Assembly: GCA_001464215.1 (NCBI GenBank)
Contig: LNEZ01000016.1
Coordinates: 1 to 40,139, forward strand
Source: Rhizobiales bacterium Ga0077548
GTDB taxonomy: Bacteria; Pseudomonadota; Alphaproteobacteria; Rhizobiales; Xanthobacteraceae
Direction: 5' to 3'
DNA: 40,139 nt
Position numbers and translations under genes: made by a program. The notes under the pieces are model-generated. The model did no database searches, was not told where the DNA came from, and saw nothing but the letters and a program-made list of their open reading frames with translations. Positions 1 through 7,549 of this stretch are shown one piece after another (the first letter of the stretch is position 1; every line of letters begins with the position of its first letter).

Positions 1-93
1 ATCCGCGCCGAGCGCGATGCGACCGTGAAGAAGGTGGCCGTAAAAGCAGGCGACAGTCTCGCGGTTGACGCGGTTATTCTAGAGTTTGCGTGA
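1..93 (+). CDS. pccA: Propionyl-CoA carboxylase alpha subunit, C-terminal end (partial)
   Basis: Only the last 30 codons are present; the gene starts outside the window. The visible residues (DATVKKVAVKAGDSLAVDAV then ILEFA and stop) are the closing half of a biotinyl/lipoyl carrier domain, the beta-strands after the biotinyl lysine. This ending resembles alphaproteobacterial propionyl/acetyl-CoA carboxylase alpha subunits, which carry biotin carboxylase and carrier domains and work with a separate carboxyltransferase subunit. The MKM biotinylation motif lies upstream and is not visible. Another biotin- or lipoyl-carrying protein cannot be fully excluded from 30 residues. The next gene starts 4 bases after the stop, so the two are probably co-transcribed. 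Confidence 0.7.
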   Translation: MRAERDATVKKVAVKAGDSLAVDAVILEFA

Positions 94-97
94 CGCG

Positions 98-676
98 ATG
101 AACTATTTTGATCTCCTGTTCTCTCCGAAAGGGACGATCAAACCGCAGCCTTTCGCAATTATCGTCATCGCCATTTATGCCGTCAATATTCTTGCGGGTT
201 CCGTGCTCGATGGCGGCGCGATCAAGCGTGTCGGTATGTGGCCTTATCTGGGTTTGCAGATCGCACTGACGTGGATCTGGTTCGTAGCGCACGCCAAACG
301 GCTACGCGATGCGGGCCGAGGATATGTGGTTGCTGCGACAATTGCGTTTATCTACGCGGCGAGCATCGTTCTGATGATCAACCTCGTCGCCGCTTCGACG
401 GCACCGGTGACGGATACCGCTGATCCGAAGGAACCGAGCGTCTCTCTGATCGGGACGATCTTCGCGGTCTTGTTCATCAACACGCTTTTCACCGGCGATA
501 TTTTCCTGATCTCGTTGCTGCTGTTTCTTTTTATCGGGTTGCCGCTGCTGTTCTCGCTGATCGCAGTGATCTATTCGATCGTCACGGCAACGCGGCCGAG
601 CCTGACGCCTGAAACGCCCGCAGTTCCGGCGGTGGCAGCGCCGCCCGCAGAACGGCCGAAGTCGCCGTTTTCGTGA
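98..676 (+). CDS. DUF805 family inner-membrane protein
   Basis: A 192-residue membrane protein that opens with MNYFDLLFSPKGTI, typical of DUF805, where a short amphipathic 'DLLFS..GRI'-like start precedes several transmembrane helices. Hydrophobic segments lie near residues 17-38, 46-65, 77-97 and 120-160. The charged loop AHAKRLRDAGRG between helices two and three is the family's characteristic 'kRlrD.g.s' motif. The C-terminus is a Pro/Ala-rich tail. The molecular function of DUF805 is unknown. ATG 98 is preferred over the in-frame TTG at 86, which would overlap the upstream gene. Its stop overlaps the GTG start of the next gene by 3 bases (GTGA). Confidence 0.8.
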   Translation: MNYFDLLFSPKGTIKPQPFAIIVIAIYAVNILAGSVLDGGAIKRVGMWPYLGLQIALTWIWFVAHAKRLRDAGRGYVVAATIAFIYAASIVLMINLVAASTAPVTDTADPKEPSVSLIGTIFAVLFINTLFTGDIFLISLLLFLFIGLPLLFSLIAVIYSIVTATRPSLTPETPAVPAVAAPPAERPKSPFS

Positions 677-1119
677 GCACCCGTCTTTATTTCGCTTACG
701 GCTCCAACATGGATCGCGCGCACATGGCGCGCCTGTGTCCGCAAGCCGAGGCTTACGGCGCGGCGTCCTTGCGTTCTTATAAATATGTGATCGCTGCGTC
801 CGGTTTTGCGACCGTTATTCCGTGGCCCGGCTCGTTCGTGCATGGCGTACTTTGGAAAGTCGGGCCGAAGGAAATTGCAGCGCTCGACCGTTATGAGGAT
901 GTAGCCGGCGGTCTCTATCGTGCGGTGCAACTACCGATCAAATACAATGAGCGGCTTTTGCGTGCGCTGATTTATCTTGCAAGCGGCAACAAGACCGTCG
1001 CGACACCGCCCGGTTATGTCGAAAAAATCGTGGCGGCGGCTAAGGAATGGAACCTTCCCGCCGATTATGTCGATTATCTTGCGAAGCAGGGACCGGCAAC
1101 GTCGCGGCGTTTAAAATGA
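673..1119 (+). CDS. Gamma-glutamylcyclotransferase-like (AIG2/GGCT fold) protein
   Basis: A 148-residue protein with the family's N-terminal substrate-loop motif YFAYGSNMD at residues 6-14. A glutamate in ALDRYEDV near residue 76 sits where the catalytic acid is expected in GGCT-fold proteins. Family members release 5-oxoproline from gamma-glutamyl amino acids or resolve other gamma-glutamyl amines; the exact substrate cannot be read here. The start is GTG, overlapping the DUF805 stop, and the stop overlaps the acylphosphatase start (ATGA), so the three genes look translationally coupled. Confidence 0.85.
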   Translation: MSTRLYFAYGSNMDRAHMARLCPQAEAYGAASLRSYKYVIAASGFATVIPWPGSFVHGVLWKVGPKEIAALDRYEDVAGGLYRAVQLPIKYNERLLRALIYLASGNKTVATPPGYVEKIVAAAKEWNLPADYVDYLAKQGPATSRRLK

Positions 1120-1412
1120 AAAAGCTCGTGCATCTCTCGATCAAAGGAAAAGTGCAGGGCGTCGGCTATCGCGCTTTTGTGGAGTTGCAGGCAGAACTAC
1201 ACGGTCTCGAAGGCTGGGTGCGGAATCGCCGCGACGGTTCGGTCGAGGCACTCGCAGAGGGAAGCGGCGACGCGGTCGAGAAATTGGTCAAGGCGTGCTG
1301 GCAGGGCCCGCCTTCTGCGCTGGTCACGCGCGTCGAAGTGAGCGACGGCGATCCGAAGCTGCTCGCGCTTTGTCCTGCGGGAGAGAAGTTCGGAATGCTG
1401 CCGACAATTTAA
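1116..1412 (+). CDS. Acylphosphatase
   Basis: A 98-residue protein of normal acylphosphatase length. It hydrolyses carboxyl-phosphate bonds in small acyl phosphates. The signature [12 protein letters not shown] (residues 10-21) contains the phosphate-binding loop and catalytic Arg, and [19 protein letters not shown] holds the catalytic Asn. The start ATG overlaps the stop of the cyclotransferase gene. The stop TAA shares a TTAA palindrome with the stop of convergent lipB, so the two coding regions overlap by 4 bases. Confidence 0.92.
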   Translation: MKKLVHLSIKGKVQGVGYRAFVELQAELHGLEGWVRNRRDGSVEALAEGSGDAVEKLVKACWQGPPSALVTRVEVSDGDPKLLALCPAGEKFGMLPTI

Positions 1413-2110
1413 CCGAACACTTCCGCAAATTTCTCGCGCAGCGCGTCGTCAACTTCCGCCATGCTCGCTTTGACGCCGAGATCGGCAAGCGAAGTGACGC
1501 CATAGCGCTGCTCGGAAATTCCGCAGGGCATGATCGCTTCGAAGTGCGAAAGGTCCGGCGAGACGTTCAGGCTGACGCCATGAAAGGTGACGCCTTTGCG
1601 CACGCGAATGCCGAGTGCTGCGATCTTGTCCTCAAAGCCTTCGCCCTTATCTGGCCGCTCAACCCAGACGCCGATGCGGCCCTCGCGGCGACCGGCAGTC
1701 ACGTCAAATGCAGCCAGCGTTCGGATCTGCCATTCTTCAAGACTGTGGACGAATTTGCGGACATCTCCGCCGCGCGCTTTCAGGTCCAACATCACATAGC
1801 CGACCCGTTGGCCCGGCCCATGATAGGTGTAGCGTCCGCCACGGCCGGTCTTGAAGACAGGAAATCGATCGGAGACGAGCAACTCGCCTTCGCCGGCGCT
1901 GGTGCCCGCGGTGATCAGGGCAGGGTGTTCGAGCAGCCAGACCAATTCGGGTGCGTTGCCGCTCGCGATTGCCGCGACCCGCGACTCCATCTCGGCCAGC
2001 GTGGCCTCGTACCCGGCCAGACCGGCGGACAGGCGCCATTCCGGCGCCGGCTTTCCGGAAACCGGCGGAATCGGGAGGCCGGTTGCGGTTGTTAACCTCT
2101 CGCTAACCAT
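1409..2110 (-). CDS. lipB: Lipoyl(octanoyl) transferase LipB
   Basis: Transfers octanoate from octanoyl-ACP to the lipoyl domains of 2-oxoacid dehydrogenases and glycine cleavage H protein, the first step of lipoate synthesis in the cytoplasm. At 233 residues it has the normal length. Visible motifs are [14 protein letters not shown], then [13 protein letters not shown] (residues 89-101, substrate pocket), the catalytic lysine in DKIAALG (K162), [11 protein letters not shown], and the catalytic cysteine in MPCGI (C196). ATG 2110 was chosen because everything upstream in the same frame is antisense to the FliN-like gene and lacks family similarity. It is divergent from that gene, with 42 bases between starts. 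Confidence 0.95.
   Translation of the reverse strand: MVSERLTTATGLPIPPVSGKPAPEWRLSAGLAGYEATLAEMESRVAAIASGNAPELVWLLEHPALITAGTSAGEGELLVSDRFPVFKTGRGGRYTYHGPGQRVGYVMLDLKARGGDVRKFVHSLEEWQIRTLAAFDVTAGRREGRIGVWVERPDKGEGFEDKIAALGIRVRKGVTFHGVSLNVSPDLSHFEAIMPCGISEQRYGVTSLADLGVKASMAEVDDALREKFAEVFG
2092..2106. promoter_or_regulatory. Near-consensus CtrA-type site (TTAA-N7-CTAA)
   Basis: TTAA at 2092-2095, seven bases, then CTAA at 2103-2106, one mismatch from the CtrA full site TTAA-N7-TTAA. It sits 46 bases upstream of the TTG start of the FliN-like gene and inside the first codons of lipB. CtrA controls many motility genes in alphaproteobacteria, which fits the target, but a one-mismatch AT-rich motif can occur by chance. 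Confidence 0.3.
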
Positions 2111-2152
2111 AGATGTGCTGATTTTACCGGGGTTTTCTCGGGGGATGCGGTT

Positions 2153-2395
2153 TTGGCCAAGATCGACGACGTTCAGTGCGACATATCGGTGATGCTGGGC
2201 GAATCCATGGTGCCTATCCACCAGCTTCTCCGTATGGGCCGCGGCGCCATCATCGAATTGACCGCCACCGAGGACGATGAGGTCACGATTCTCGCCAATA
2301 ATATGCCGGTGGCCAAGGGCACCGTCGTGGTCGAGGGCAGTGCCATTGCCGTTTCCGTGACCCGGCTGCTGCCGCGCCCCGCAACAATGCGCTAA
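2153..2395 (+). CDS. Single-domain FliN-like (SpoA/YscQ C-terminal) protein
   Basis: An 80-residue protein that is essentially one SpoA domain, the fold of the FliN/FliM C-terminus in flagellar switch C-rings and of YscQ/HrcQ in type III secretion. Matching pattern: [38 protein letters not shown], then [20 protein letters not shown]. FliN proteins usually carry an extra N-terminal region and sit in flagellar operons; none is nearby. The start is TTG at 2153, supported by a GGGGGA Shine-Dalgarno-like run about 7 bases upstream and by the absence of any in-frame ATG. It may be a second FliN-like C-ring component or have another role. Confidence 0.75.
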   Translation: MAKIDDVQCDISVMLGESMVPIHQLLRMGRGAIIELTATEDDEVTILANNMPVAKGTVVVEGSAIAVSVTRLLPRPATMR

Positions 2396-2455
2396 ATCGC
2401 CCGTCGGGCTTGAGGCCACCCCCTCTATTTGTTAAGCCCTCGCGGCTTGGTTCCT

Positions 2456-2540
2456 GCGGTCGTGGCGGAATTGGTAGACGCACTACCTTGAGGTGGTAGC
2501 GGGTAACACCGTGAAGGTTCGAGTCCTTTCGACCGCACCA
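2456..2540 (+). tRNA. tRNA-Leu (anticodon GAG)
   Basis: An 85-base class II tRNA. The acceptor stem GCGGTCG (2456-2462) pairs with CGACCGC (2530-2536), followed by discriminator A and an encoded CCA (2538-2540). The anticodon stem CTACC/GGTAG encloses loop TTGAGGT with anticodon GAG at 2490-2492, which reads CUC and CUU leucine codons. The D-loop has GGTAGACGC, the T-arm GGTTCGAGTCC, and there is the long variable arm expected of tRNA-Leu. Confidence 0.97.
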
Positions 2541-2557
2541 GGCTTTCGAACGATCAG

Positions 2558-2597
2558 ACGGCCCGCGGCGCGGCAAAACGCGCAAGGCGGGCCGTTT
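2558..2597 (+). terminator. Probable terminator after tRNA-Leu
   Basis: A perfect 9-bp stem ACGGCCCGC (2558-2566) / GCGGGCCGT (2587-2595) with a 20-base loop, followed by only three T. It is well placed to end the tRNA transcript before mgtE. The long loop and short T tract make it a weak candidate. Confidence 0.45.
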
Positions 2598-2665
2598 GCG
2601 TTCATGGATAGCGCTGCCTAAAACGAAATCATCCAGCAGCCCTTCCGTGAAGGAGATTCGCCGAT

Positions 2666-4081
2666 ATGCCCGTGGCCGAAAGCCTCGCCGGCACGCGCGA
2701 TGCCGATCTTCTTCTGCCGCTCAGAGATGAGGAGGGCCAGGTTGCGGCGGAGTTTCTGGACGCAATTTCTCGCGCGGTCGAGGCCTCCGACCAGCCGCAG
2801 ATCCGCGCGCTTGCAGGCGATCTGCATGAGTCCGATCTCGGCGATCTGATCGAAGCGCTGCCCGCCGATGCGCGGCCGCGACTCGTCGCGTTGCTGGGTG
2901 CCGACTTCGACTTCGCCGCGCTCACCGAAGTCGACGACACGGTGCGTGAGGAAATCCTCGAAGAACTGCCGAACGAAATCGTCGCCGAAGGCGTTCGCGA
3001 TCTGGAATCCGACGACGCAGTCCGAATCCTCGAAGACCTTACGGAAGAAGACAAAGCCGAAATTCTCGAGCAATTGCCAGAGGAAGAACGGCAGGAACTT
3101 GCGCGCGGCCTCGAATATCCGGAGGAATCCGCGGGCCGCCGTATGCAGACGGACTTCGTCGCGGTGCCGCCGGAATGGACTGTCGGCCAGACCATCGATT
3201 ACGCGCGCGAGGACGCGGACCTGCCGGACGATTTTTACGCGATTTTCGTGACCGACGAAGACAAGCGCTTCGTCGGCGCGGTGCCGCTCGACAAATTGCT
3301 GCGCGCGCAGCGTCCGGTGAAAATCTCCGACATCATGATTGGCGACTGGCGCGTCGTGCAGGCAACGGCCGACCAGGAAGAGGCCGCGCGCACGTTCGAG
3401 CGCTACAATCTCGTTTCCGCGCCGGTGGTGGACGATGACGGCAAGCTCGTCGGCGTGTTGACGTTCGACGATGTCGTGGACGTCATCGAGGAAGAGGCCG
3501 CCGAAGACATCATGGCGCTCGGCGGCGTCAGAAGCGACGAAGAAATCTCCGACTCGGTATTTTATGCCGCGCGCTCGCGCCTGCCATGGCTCGTGCTCAA
3601 TTTGGTCATGGCGTTTTCTTCGGCCGCGATCATCGGATATTTTTCGACCTCAATCGCACAGATGGTGGCGCTTGCGGTGCTGATGCCGATCGTCGCTTCG
3701 CTTGGCGGCAACGCCGCAACACAGGCCATGACCGTTACGGTTCGAGCGATTGCGACCCAGGAACTTACCGAGCGCAATACTTCGCGCATTACTTTCCGCG
3801 AGCTGGGGGTCGGCTTTCTCAATGGACTTGCGGTCGCGGCCTTGCTCGGCACCGCGGCCGGTCTTTGGTTCGGCAATACACATCTCGGCGCGGTGATTGC
3901 AGCAGCCCTGATCATCAGTATGTGCGGTGCGGGACTCGCCGGTATGCTCATTCCGCTTGCGTTGCAGCGTGCCGGATACGATCCGGCGGTGGCGTCCGCG
4001 GTTTTTGTCACCACCGCGACCGACGTTTTGAGCTTTTTCTCTTTTCTCGGCTTTGCAACCTGGTGGTTCCGGCTTGGATAA
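2666..4081 (+). CDS. mgtE: Magnesium transporter MgtE
   Basis: A 471-residue Mg2+ channel/transporter of the inner membrane. The layout matches MgtE: an N-terminal acidic helical superhelix domain (about 40-150), two CBS domains (about 160-280, including SAPVVDDDGKLVGVLTFDDV), a plug helix, and five transmembrane helices from residue 305 onward. The pore signatures PIVASLGGNAATQAMTV (341-357) and TTATDVLSFFSFLG (449-462) are present; D453 corresponds to the pore aspartate that binds Mg2+. The acidic N and CBS domains sense cytoplasmic Mg2+ and close the channel when it is plentiful. A GAAGGAGA ribosome-binding site precedes ATG 2666. It appears monocistronic. Confidence 0.96.
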   Translation: MPVAESLAGTRDADLLLPLRDEEGQVAAEFLDAISRAVEASDQPQIRALAGDLHESDLGDLIEALPADARPRLVALLGADFDFAALTEVDDTVREEILEELPNEIVAEGVRDLESDDAVRILEDLTEEDKAEILEQLPEEERQELARGLEYPEESAGRRMQTDFVAVPPEWTVGQTIDYAREDADLPDDFYAIFVTDEDKRFVGAVPLDKLLRAQRPVKISDIMIGDWRVVQATADQEEAARTFERYNLVSAPVVDDDGKLVGVLTFDDVVDVIEEEAAEDIMALGGVRSDEEISDSVFYAARSRLPWLVLNLVMAFSSAAIIGYFSTSIAQMVALAVLMPIVASLGGNAATQAMTVTVRAIATQELTERNTSRITFRELGVGFLNGLAVAALLGTAAGLWFGNTHLGAVIAAALIISMCGAGLAGMLIPLALQRAGYDPAVASAVFVTTATDVLSFFSFLGFATWWFRLG

Positions 4082-4083
4082 GT

Positions 4084-4103
4084 TCCGGTTAACCGGACCT
4101 TAA
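4084..4103. promoter_or_regulatory. CtrA box TTAA-N7-TTAA overlapping a perfect 14-bp palindrome
   Basis: TTAA (4089-4092), seven bases, TTAA (4100-4103) is an exact match to the full CtrA binding consensus of alphaproteobacteria. The left half also lies inside the perfect palindrome TCCGGTTAACCGGA (4084-4097). The site lies three bases beyond the mgtE stop and 75 bases upstream of the ATG of the GGDEF-EAL gene, a normal place for CtrA activation or repression. Confidence 0.6.
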
Positions 4104-4178
4104 CCAGTAAGACCCTTTTGCGTTGTCCGCTGACCCCACATTAAGCAGCGCCGCCCTAGCGTTCTTCCCAAAAGAGCA

Positions 4179-6401
4179 ATGGGAATCATGGGGAAGCTGC
4201 TCGATAAACGCTGGGTCGGCGATCAACTCGTCGCCGTTGTAGGCCTGCTCGTGGCTGCGGCCATGGCGGCGCTGCTTGGCGTTGTCATGCTCGTTGCCGA
4301 GCGTGTCGATCAGAGCGCAACCGCGCGCGAGCACGAACTCCTGAAGGCGACGCTGAGCGGCATCGATATCCGTATGCGCAGCGATCTCACCGGCCTTACG
4401 ATCTCCGATAATTCGAATTCACCGACGGCCGAGCAGACGCGTTGGCTGCATCGCCATTTCGGTGCGCGTCTGTATCAGGGCGGGCTCTACGATGTCGCAT
4501 TTGTACTCGGCGGTGAAGACAAGCCGATCTATTCCAGCATAGGCGGAATGCTTGTCCGCAACCTGACAAAACTCGATGTCGATCCGAAACTGCTCGAGCT
4601 GGTTCGCGAAGCGCGTACGCATTTCGAAGGCGCGACCGCGATCGGCGATCTTCTGGCTGCGGCCGGGGAAACGATCCCGCCACCGGCGCCGGTCTATCGT
4701 TCCATGTTCACGCGTATCGACGATCGTCCGGCGATTATTGCCGCCGTTGCCGCGCCGCCTGCATTGATGCGCAATGACAACCATTCTTTGACGAACCCGA
4801 CTGTCGGTGTGATTGCTTTCATCGATCAGCACATGATCCGGGAAGTCGAGCGCGAGATGGCAATCCGCGGGTTGCGCGTCGATGGTGCAAACCGCGCGCA
4901 GGACGGAGAGACTGCCTTTGAACTCATGATGCAGGTGGGCGAGACGCCGGTGTGGTTTTATTGGCGTGCGAATACACCGGGTAGCGCGATCCTTGCGCGC
5001 ATCGCGCCTGCGCTCGGCGTCATCACGCTGTTCTTCGGTTTTGTAACCCTCATCGTGCTTCGCACCATGCGCAAGTCCACGCAAGAACTTGCCATCAGCG
5101 AACGCCGCGCCGTCGAAATGGCTTATCGCGATCCGCTCACCGGCCTTGCGAACCGTCTTCGCCTGGTCGAGACGCTGAAGGCGCAGATTCCTACGCTCGC
5201 TCCGGGTCAGAAGCTCGCGCTATTCTTTCTCGACCTCGATGGCTTCAAAGACATCAACGACACGCTCGGCCATCCGGTCGGCGACGAATTGCTTGCGATG
5301 GTAGGCGAGCGGCTTGAAGGCATTCTCGGTTCGAAGGCGATGACGGTCCGTTTCGGCGGCGATGAATTCGCGATTCTTACGCCGATTTCCAAGACCGACG
5401 AAATCGCCCGCATTGCGGAGCGCATCATCGATACGGTGCGCCAGCCGGTTACTGCTGGCGAGCACATTCTGCACGTCGGCGTCACGCTCGGGATTTCGCT
5501 CGCGCCCGATCACGGCAACGAGCCGGAAGAATTGCTCCGCCGCGCGGATATCGCGCTTTACAAAGCAAAAGCCGAAGGCCGTGGCACGTACCGCTTGTTC
5601 GATCCGGCAGACGAAAACGTGCTGCAAAGCCGCCGTGCGATCGAGCGCGATATGGAACGCGCGATGTGGCATGACGAATTCTTCACGCTCTATCAGCCGC
5701 TCTATTCGGCGGACGGCGAGCGCCTGGAAGGCGTGGAAACGCTGGTGCGCTGGCAACATCCGGAACGCGGAATGGTGCCGCCGGCGGATTTCATCCACGT
5801 CGCCGAGAAATCCGGACTGATCGTGAAGCTCGATGAGTGGGTGCTGCGGAAGGCCTGCGAGCACGCCAAGCAATGGCCGGAGATTTCGGTCGCGGTGAAT
5901 ATGTCGCCGTCGAACTTCCGGCACTCGAATCTCGCCGAGCGCGTGAAGCGGGTGGTGGAGGAGACCGACCTCGACCCGCGCCGCCTGGAAATCGAAATCA
6001 CCGAGGGTATGTTGCTCAACGCAAGCGATGACGTGATGTTCGATTTGCACGAACTGCGAGAATTCGGCATCCGCTTCGCGATCGACGATTTCGGCACCGG
6101 CTATTCTTCACTCGGCTATCTCGGCAGCTTCCCGATCGACAAGATCAAGATCGACCAGAGCTTCGTACAGAATCTCGGCGTCAAGGAAGACGCGGCGGCG
6201 ATCGTCGAGTGCGTCGCGCGCCTCGGCCGTGCACTCGGTCTTGCCGTGACCGCGGAAGGCGTCGAGACGCCAGCCCAGCATCGCTTTGTGCGCGCTGCGG
6301 GCTGTCAGCAGATCCAGGGTTATCTCTTCTCGAAACCGGTGCGGCCGGCTGAGATCACGAAGCTCCTCCAGAAGCCGTTGCCCGAGCGCCAGCGCGCTTA
6401 A
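4179..6401 (+). CDS. CHASE4-GGDEF-EAL cyclic-di-GMP turnover protein
   Basis: A 740-residue inner-membrane signalling protein. TM1 spans about residues 17-40 and TM2 about 271-294; between them is a periplasmic CHASE4-like sensor. The GGDEF domain (about 310-475) has an intact GGDEF loop at 393-397 but no RxxD inhibitory site before it (GSKAM instead), so product feedback is probably lost. The EAL domain (about 490-735) reads ETL in place of EAL (520-522) yet keeps the catalytic set: NMSPSNF, EIEITEG, DDFGTGYSSLGYL, KIDQSFV, AEGVET and GCQQIQGY. Both synthesis and hydrolysis of c-di-GMP therefore look possible. The CtrA box upstream suggests cell-cycle-linked expression. ATG 4188 is an alternative start. 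Confidence 0.95.
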   Translation: MGIMGKLLDKRWVGDQLVAVVGLLVAAAMAALLGVVMLVAERVDQSATAREHELLKATLSGIDIRMRSDLTGLTISDNSNSPTAEQTRWLHRHFGARLYQGGLYDVAFVLGGEDKPIYSSIGGMLVRNLTKLDVDPKLLELVREARTHFEGATAIGDLLAAAGETIPPPAPVYRSMFTRIDDRPAIIAAVAAPPALMRNDNHSLTNPTVGVIAFIDQHMIREVEREMAIRGLRVDGANRAQDGETAFELMMQVGETPVWFYWRANTPGSAILARIAPALGVITLFFGFVTLIVLRTMRKSTQELAISERRAVEMAYRDPLTGLANRLRLVETLKAQIPTLAPGQKLALFFLDLDGFKDINDTLGHPVGDELLAMVGERLEGILGSKAMTVRFGGDEFAILTPISKTDEIARIAERIIDTVRQPVTAGEHILHVGVTLGISLAPDHGNEPEELLRRADIALYKAKAEGRGTYRLFDPADENVLQSRRAIERDMERAMWHDEFFTLYQPLYSADGERLEGVETLVRWQHPERGMVPPADFIHVAEKSGLIVKLDEWVLRKACEHAKQWPEISVAVNMSPSNFRHSNLAERVKRVVEETDLDPRRLEIEITEGMLLNASDDVMFDLHELREFGIRFAIDDFGTGYSSLGYLGSFPIDKIKIDQSFVQNLGVKEDAAAIVECVARLGRALGLAVTAEGVETPAQHRFVRAAGCQQIQGYLFSKPVRPAEITKLLQKPLPERQRA

Positions 6402-6404
6402 GTT

Positions 6405-6965
6405 CTACTCGACAATCAGCGCGGAAGCGGCTGCCCGTAGCGAAGCATCGCGGCGGCCGGCAATGAGACTTTGTCCGAACACGAAGGCATAGAACAGAAA
6501 GGCCTTTGCTTCGCTCTCGGAAGTTTTGCTGCCGAGCTTTGCAAATAATGCGGAGACGCGGGCGAGGCGCTCGCCATCGACCATCGCAACGGCATCCGCG
6601 GCCCGGCTGTCGGATCTAGTCAGCCCGCGGATCGCAAGCTCGATTGCAAGACCGTTCGTGTTTGGGCCGCGCGCGTAAAGATCGATCAGGCGATAGAGCA
6701 GGGCGCGCGGATCGGCGTCGTCCACCGTTTCGTTTCTGATCGCGCGGACGCGGCCCTCGGCCCAGCGGATAAACATCGCGGCGAAGAGCGCGTCGCGGTC
6801 GGCAAAGTGCCAGTAAAAGCTACCTTTCGTAACGCCGAGCATTGCTGCCATCGGTTCCACCCGGACGCCGTCCCAACCATGGGCTGCAAGTTCCGCAAAG
6901 GCGGCGGCGATCCATGCGCGCTTGTCGAGGCGCGGCAGTTTTTTTGCGCGGGAGGTCTGGGGCAT
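6405..6965 (-). CDS. TetR/AcrR family transcriptional regulator
   Basis: A 186-residue regulator. The N-terminal helix-turn-helix region reads [20 protein letters not shown] then [20 protein letters not shown], the standard TetR DNA-binding unit. The C-terminal helices (about 60-185) form the ligand-binding and dimer domain; the ligand cannot be predicted. It is divergent from a thioesterase / isovaleryl-CoA dehydrogenase pair, and a perfect inverted repeat lies between them, so it likely represses itself and that operon. ATG 6965 was preferred to the in-frame TTG at 6971. The stop is close to the convergent GGDEF-EAL gene. Confidence 0.9.
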   Translation of the reverse strand: MPQTSRAKKLPRLDKRAWIAAAFAELAAHGWDGVRVEPMAAMLGVTKGSFYWHFADRDALFAAMFIRWAEGRVRAIRNETVDDADPRALLYRLIDLYARGPNTNGLAIELAIRGLTRSDSRAADAVAMVDGERLARVSALFAKLGSKTSESEAKAFLFYAFVFGQSLIAGRRDASLRAAASALIVE

Positions 6966-6997
6966 TGCCAATACTTATCCGATTGACGGCCAAAATA

Positions 6998-7015
6998 CCA
7001 TACGCTACCGTATGG
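6998..7015. promoter_or_regulatory. Perfect inverted-repeat operator for the divergent TetR
   Basis: CCATACG (6998-7004), CTAC, CGTATGG (7009-7015): a perfect 7-bp inverted repeat with a 4-base centre, 32 bases upstream of the TetR start and 40 bases upstream of the thioesterase start. A -35-like TTGACG at 6983-6988 puts the repeat over the probable -10 region of the rightward promoter, a good place for repression. Confidence 0.7.
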
Positions 7016-7055
7016 AAAGAAAAGACAAGAAACGTGGTTTGCAGGAGGAAGGCCA

Positions 7056-7547
7056 ATGGCGGGCGCAAGCTCGCGCGGCAGCATTGCGCGCTTCGAGCCG
7101 CGCAATCCGGCGTGGGAAAAGAAGTCGCGCGAAATTTTCGAGCGCCAGAGTTTCATGCGCATGATCGGCGCTCGTATTGCTGCGCTTTCGCCGGGCACCT
7201 GCGATCTCGAATTGCCTTACCGCGACGACCTCTGCCAGCAGAACGTGTTCCTGCATGGCGGCGTGATTACTTCGATTGCCGACACTTCGTGTGGCATTGC
7301 TTCTTCGACACTGCTGTCGCCGGACGCGGGCATTCTCTCGGTCGAATTCAAATACAACATGATGGCGCCCGCGGCAGGCGAGCGCTTCATCGCGCGCGGC
7401 CGCGTCGTTCGTCCGGGCCGCACGCTGACCATTGCAGAGAGCGCGGTCTTCGCCGTGAAAGACGGGGTCGAGACCGAAATCGGCCGTATGCTTGCGACCA
7501 TGATGTTTCTCGAAGGCAAGGGCGCGATGACCGCGCAAGGAGCGTAA
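7056..7547 (+). CDS. PaaI-family hotdog-fold thioesterase
   Basis: A 163-residue acyl-CoA thioesterase-like protein of the PaaI/YbgC hotdog family. The typical segments are [20 protein letters not shown] (residues 65-84: the H-G-G loop and long central helix holding the catalytic acid) and [27 protein letters not shown] for the strands that follow. A strong AGGAGG ribosome-binding site at 7042-7047 supports ATG 7056. It is followed after two bases by the isovaleryl-CoA dehydrogenase gene, so it may release CoA from branched acyl-CoA intermediates; the actual substrate is unknown. Confidence 0.87.
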   Translation: MAGASSRGSIARFEPRNPAWEKKSREIFERQSFMRMIGARIAALSPGTCDLELPYRDDLCQQNVFLHGGVITSIADTSCGIASSTLLSPDAGILSVEFKYNMMAPAAGERFIARGRVVRPGRTLTIAESAVFAVKDGVETEIGRMLATMMFLEGKGAMTAQGA

Positions 7548-7549
7548 CT

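Noticed and set aside
2111..2419. In-frame N-terminal extension of lipB by 103 residues
   Set aside because: It is antisense to the FliN-like gene, has no LipB similarity and would make the protein far too long; ATG 2110 gives the family length.
6842..7549. Long open frame continuing upstream of ivd
   Set aside because: It is out of frame with the thioesterase gene that has a strong ribosome-binding site and clear hotdog motifs; the Arg-rich translation is typical of a shadow frame.
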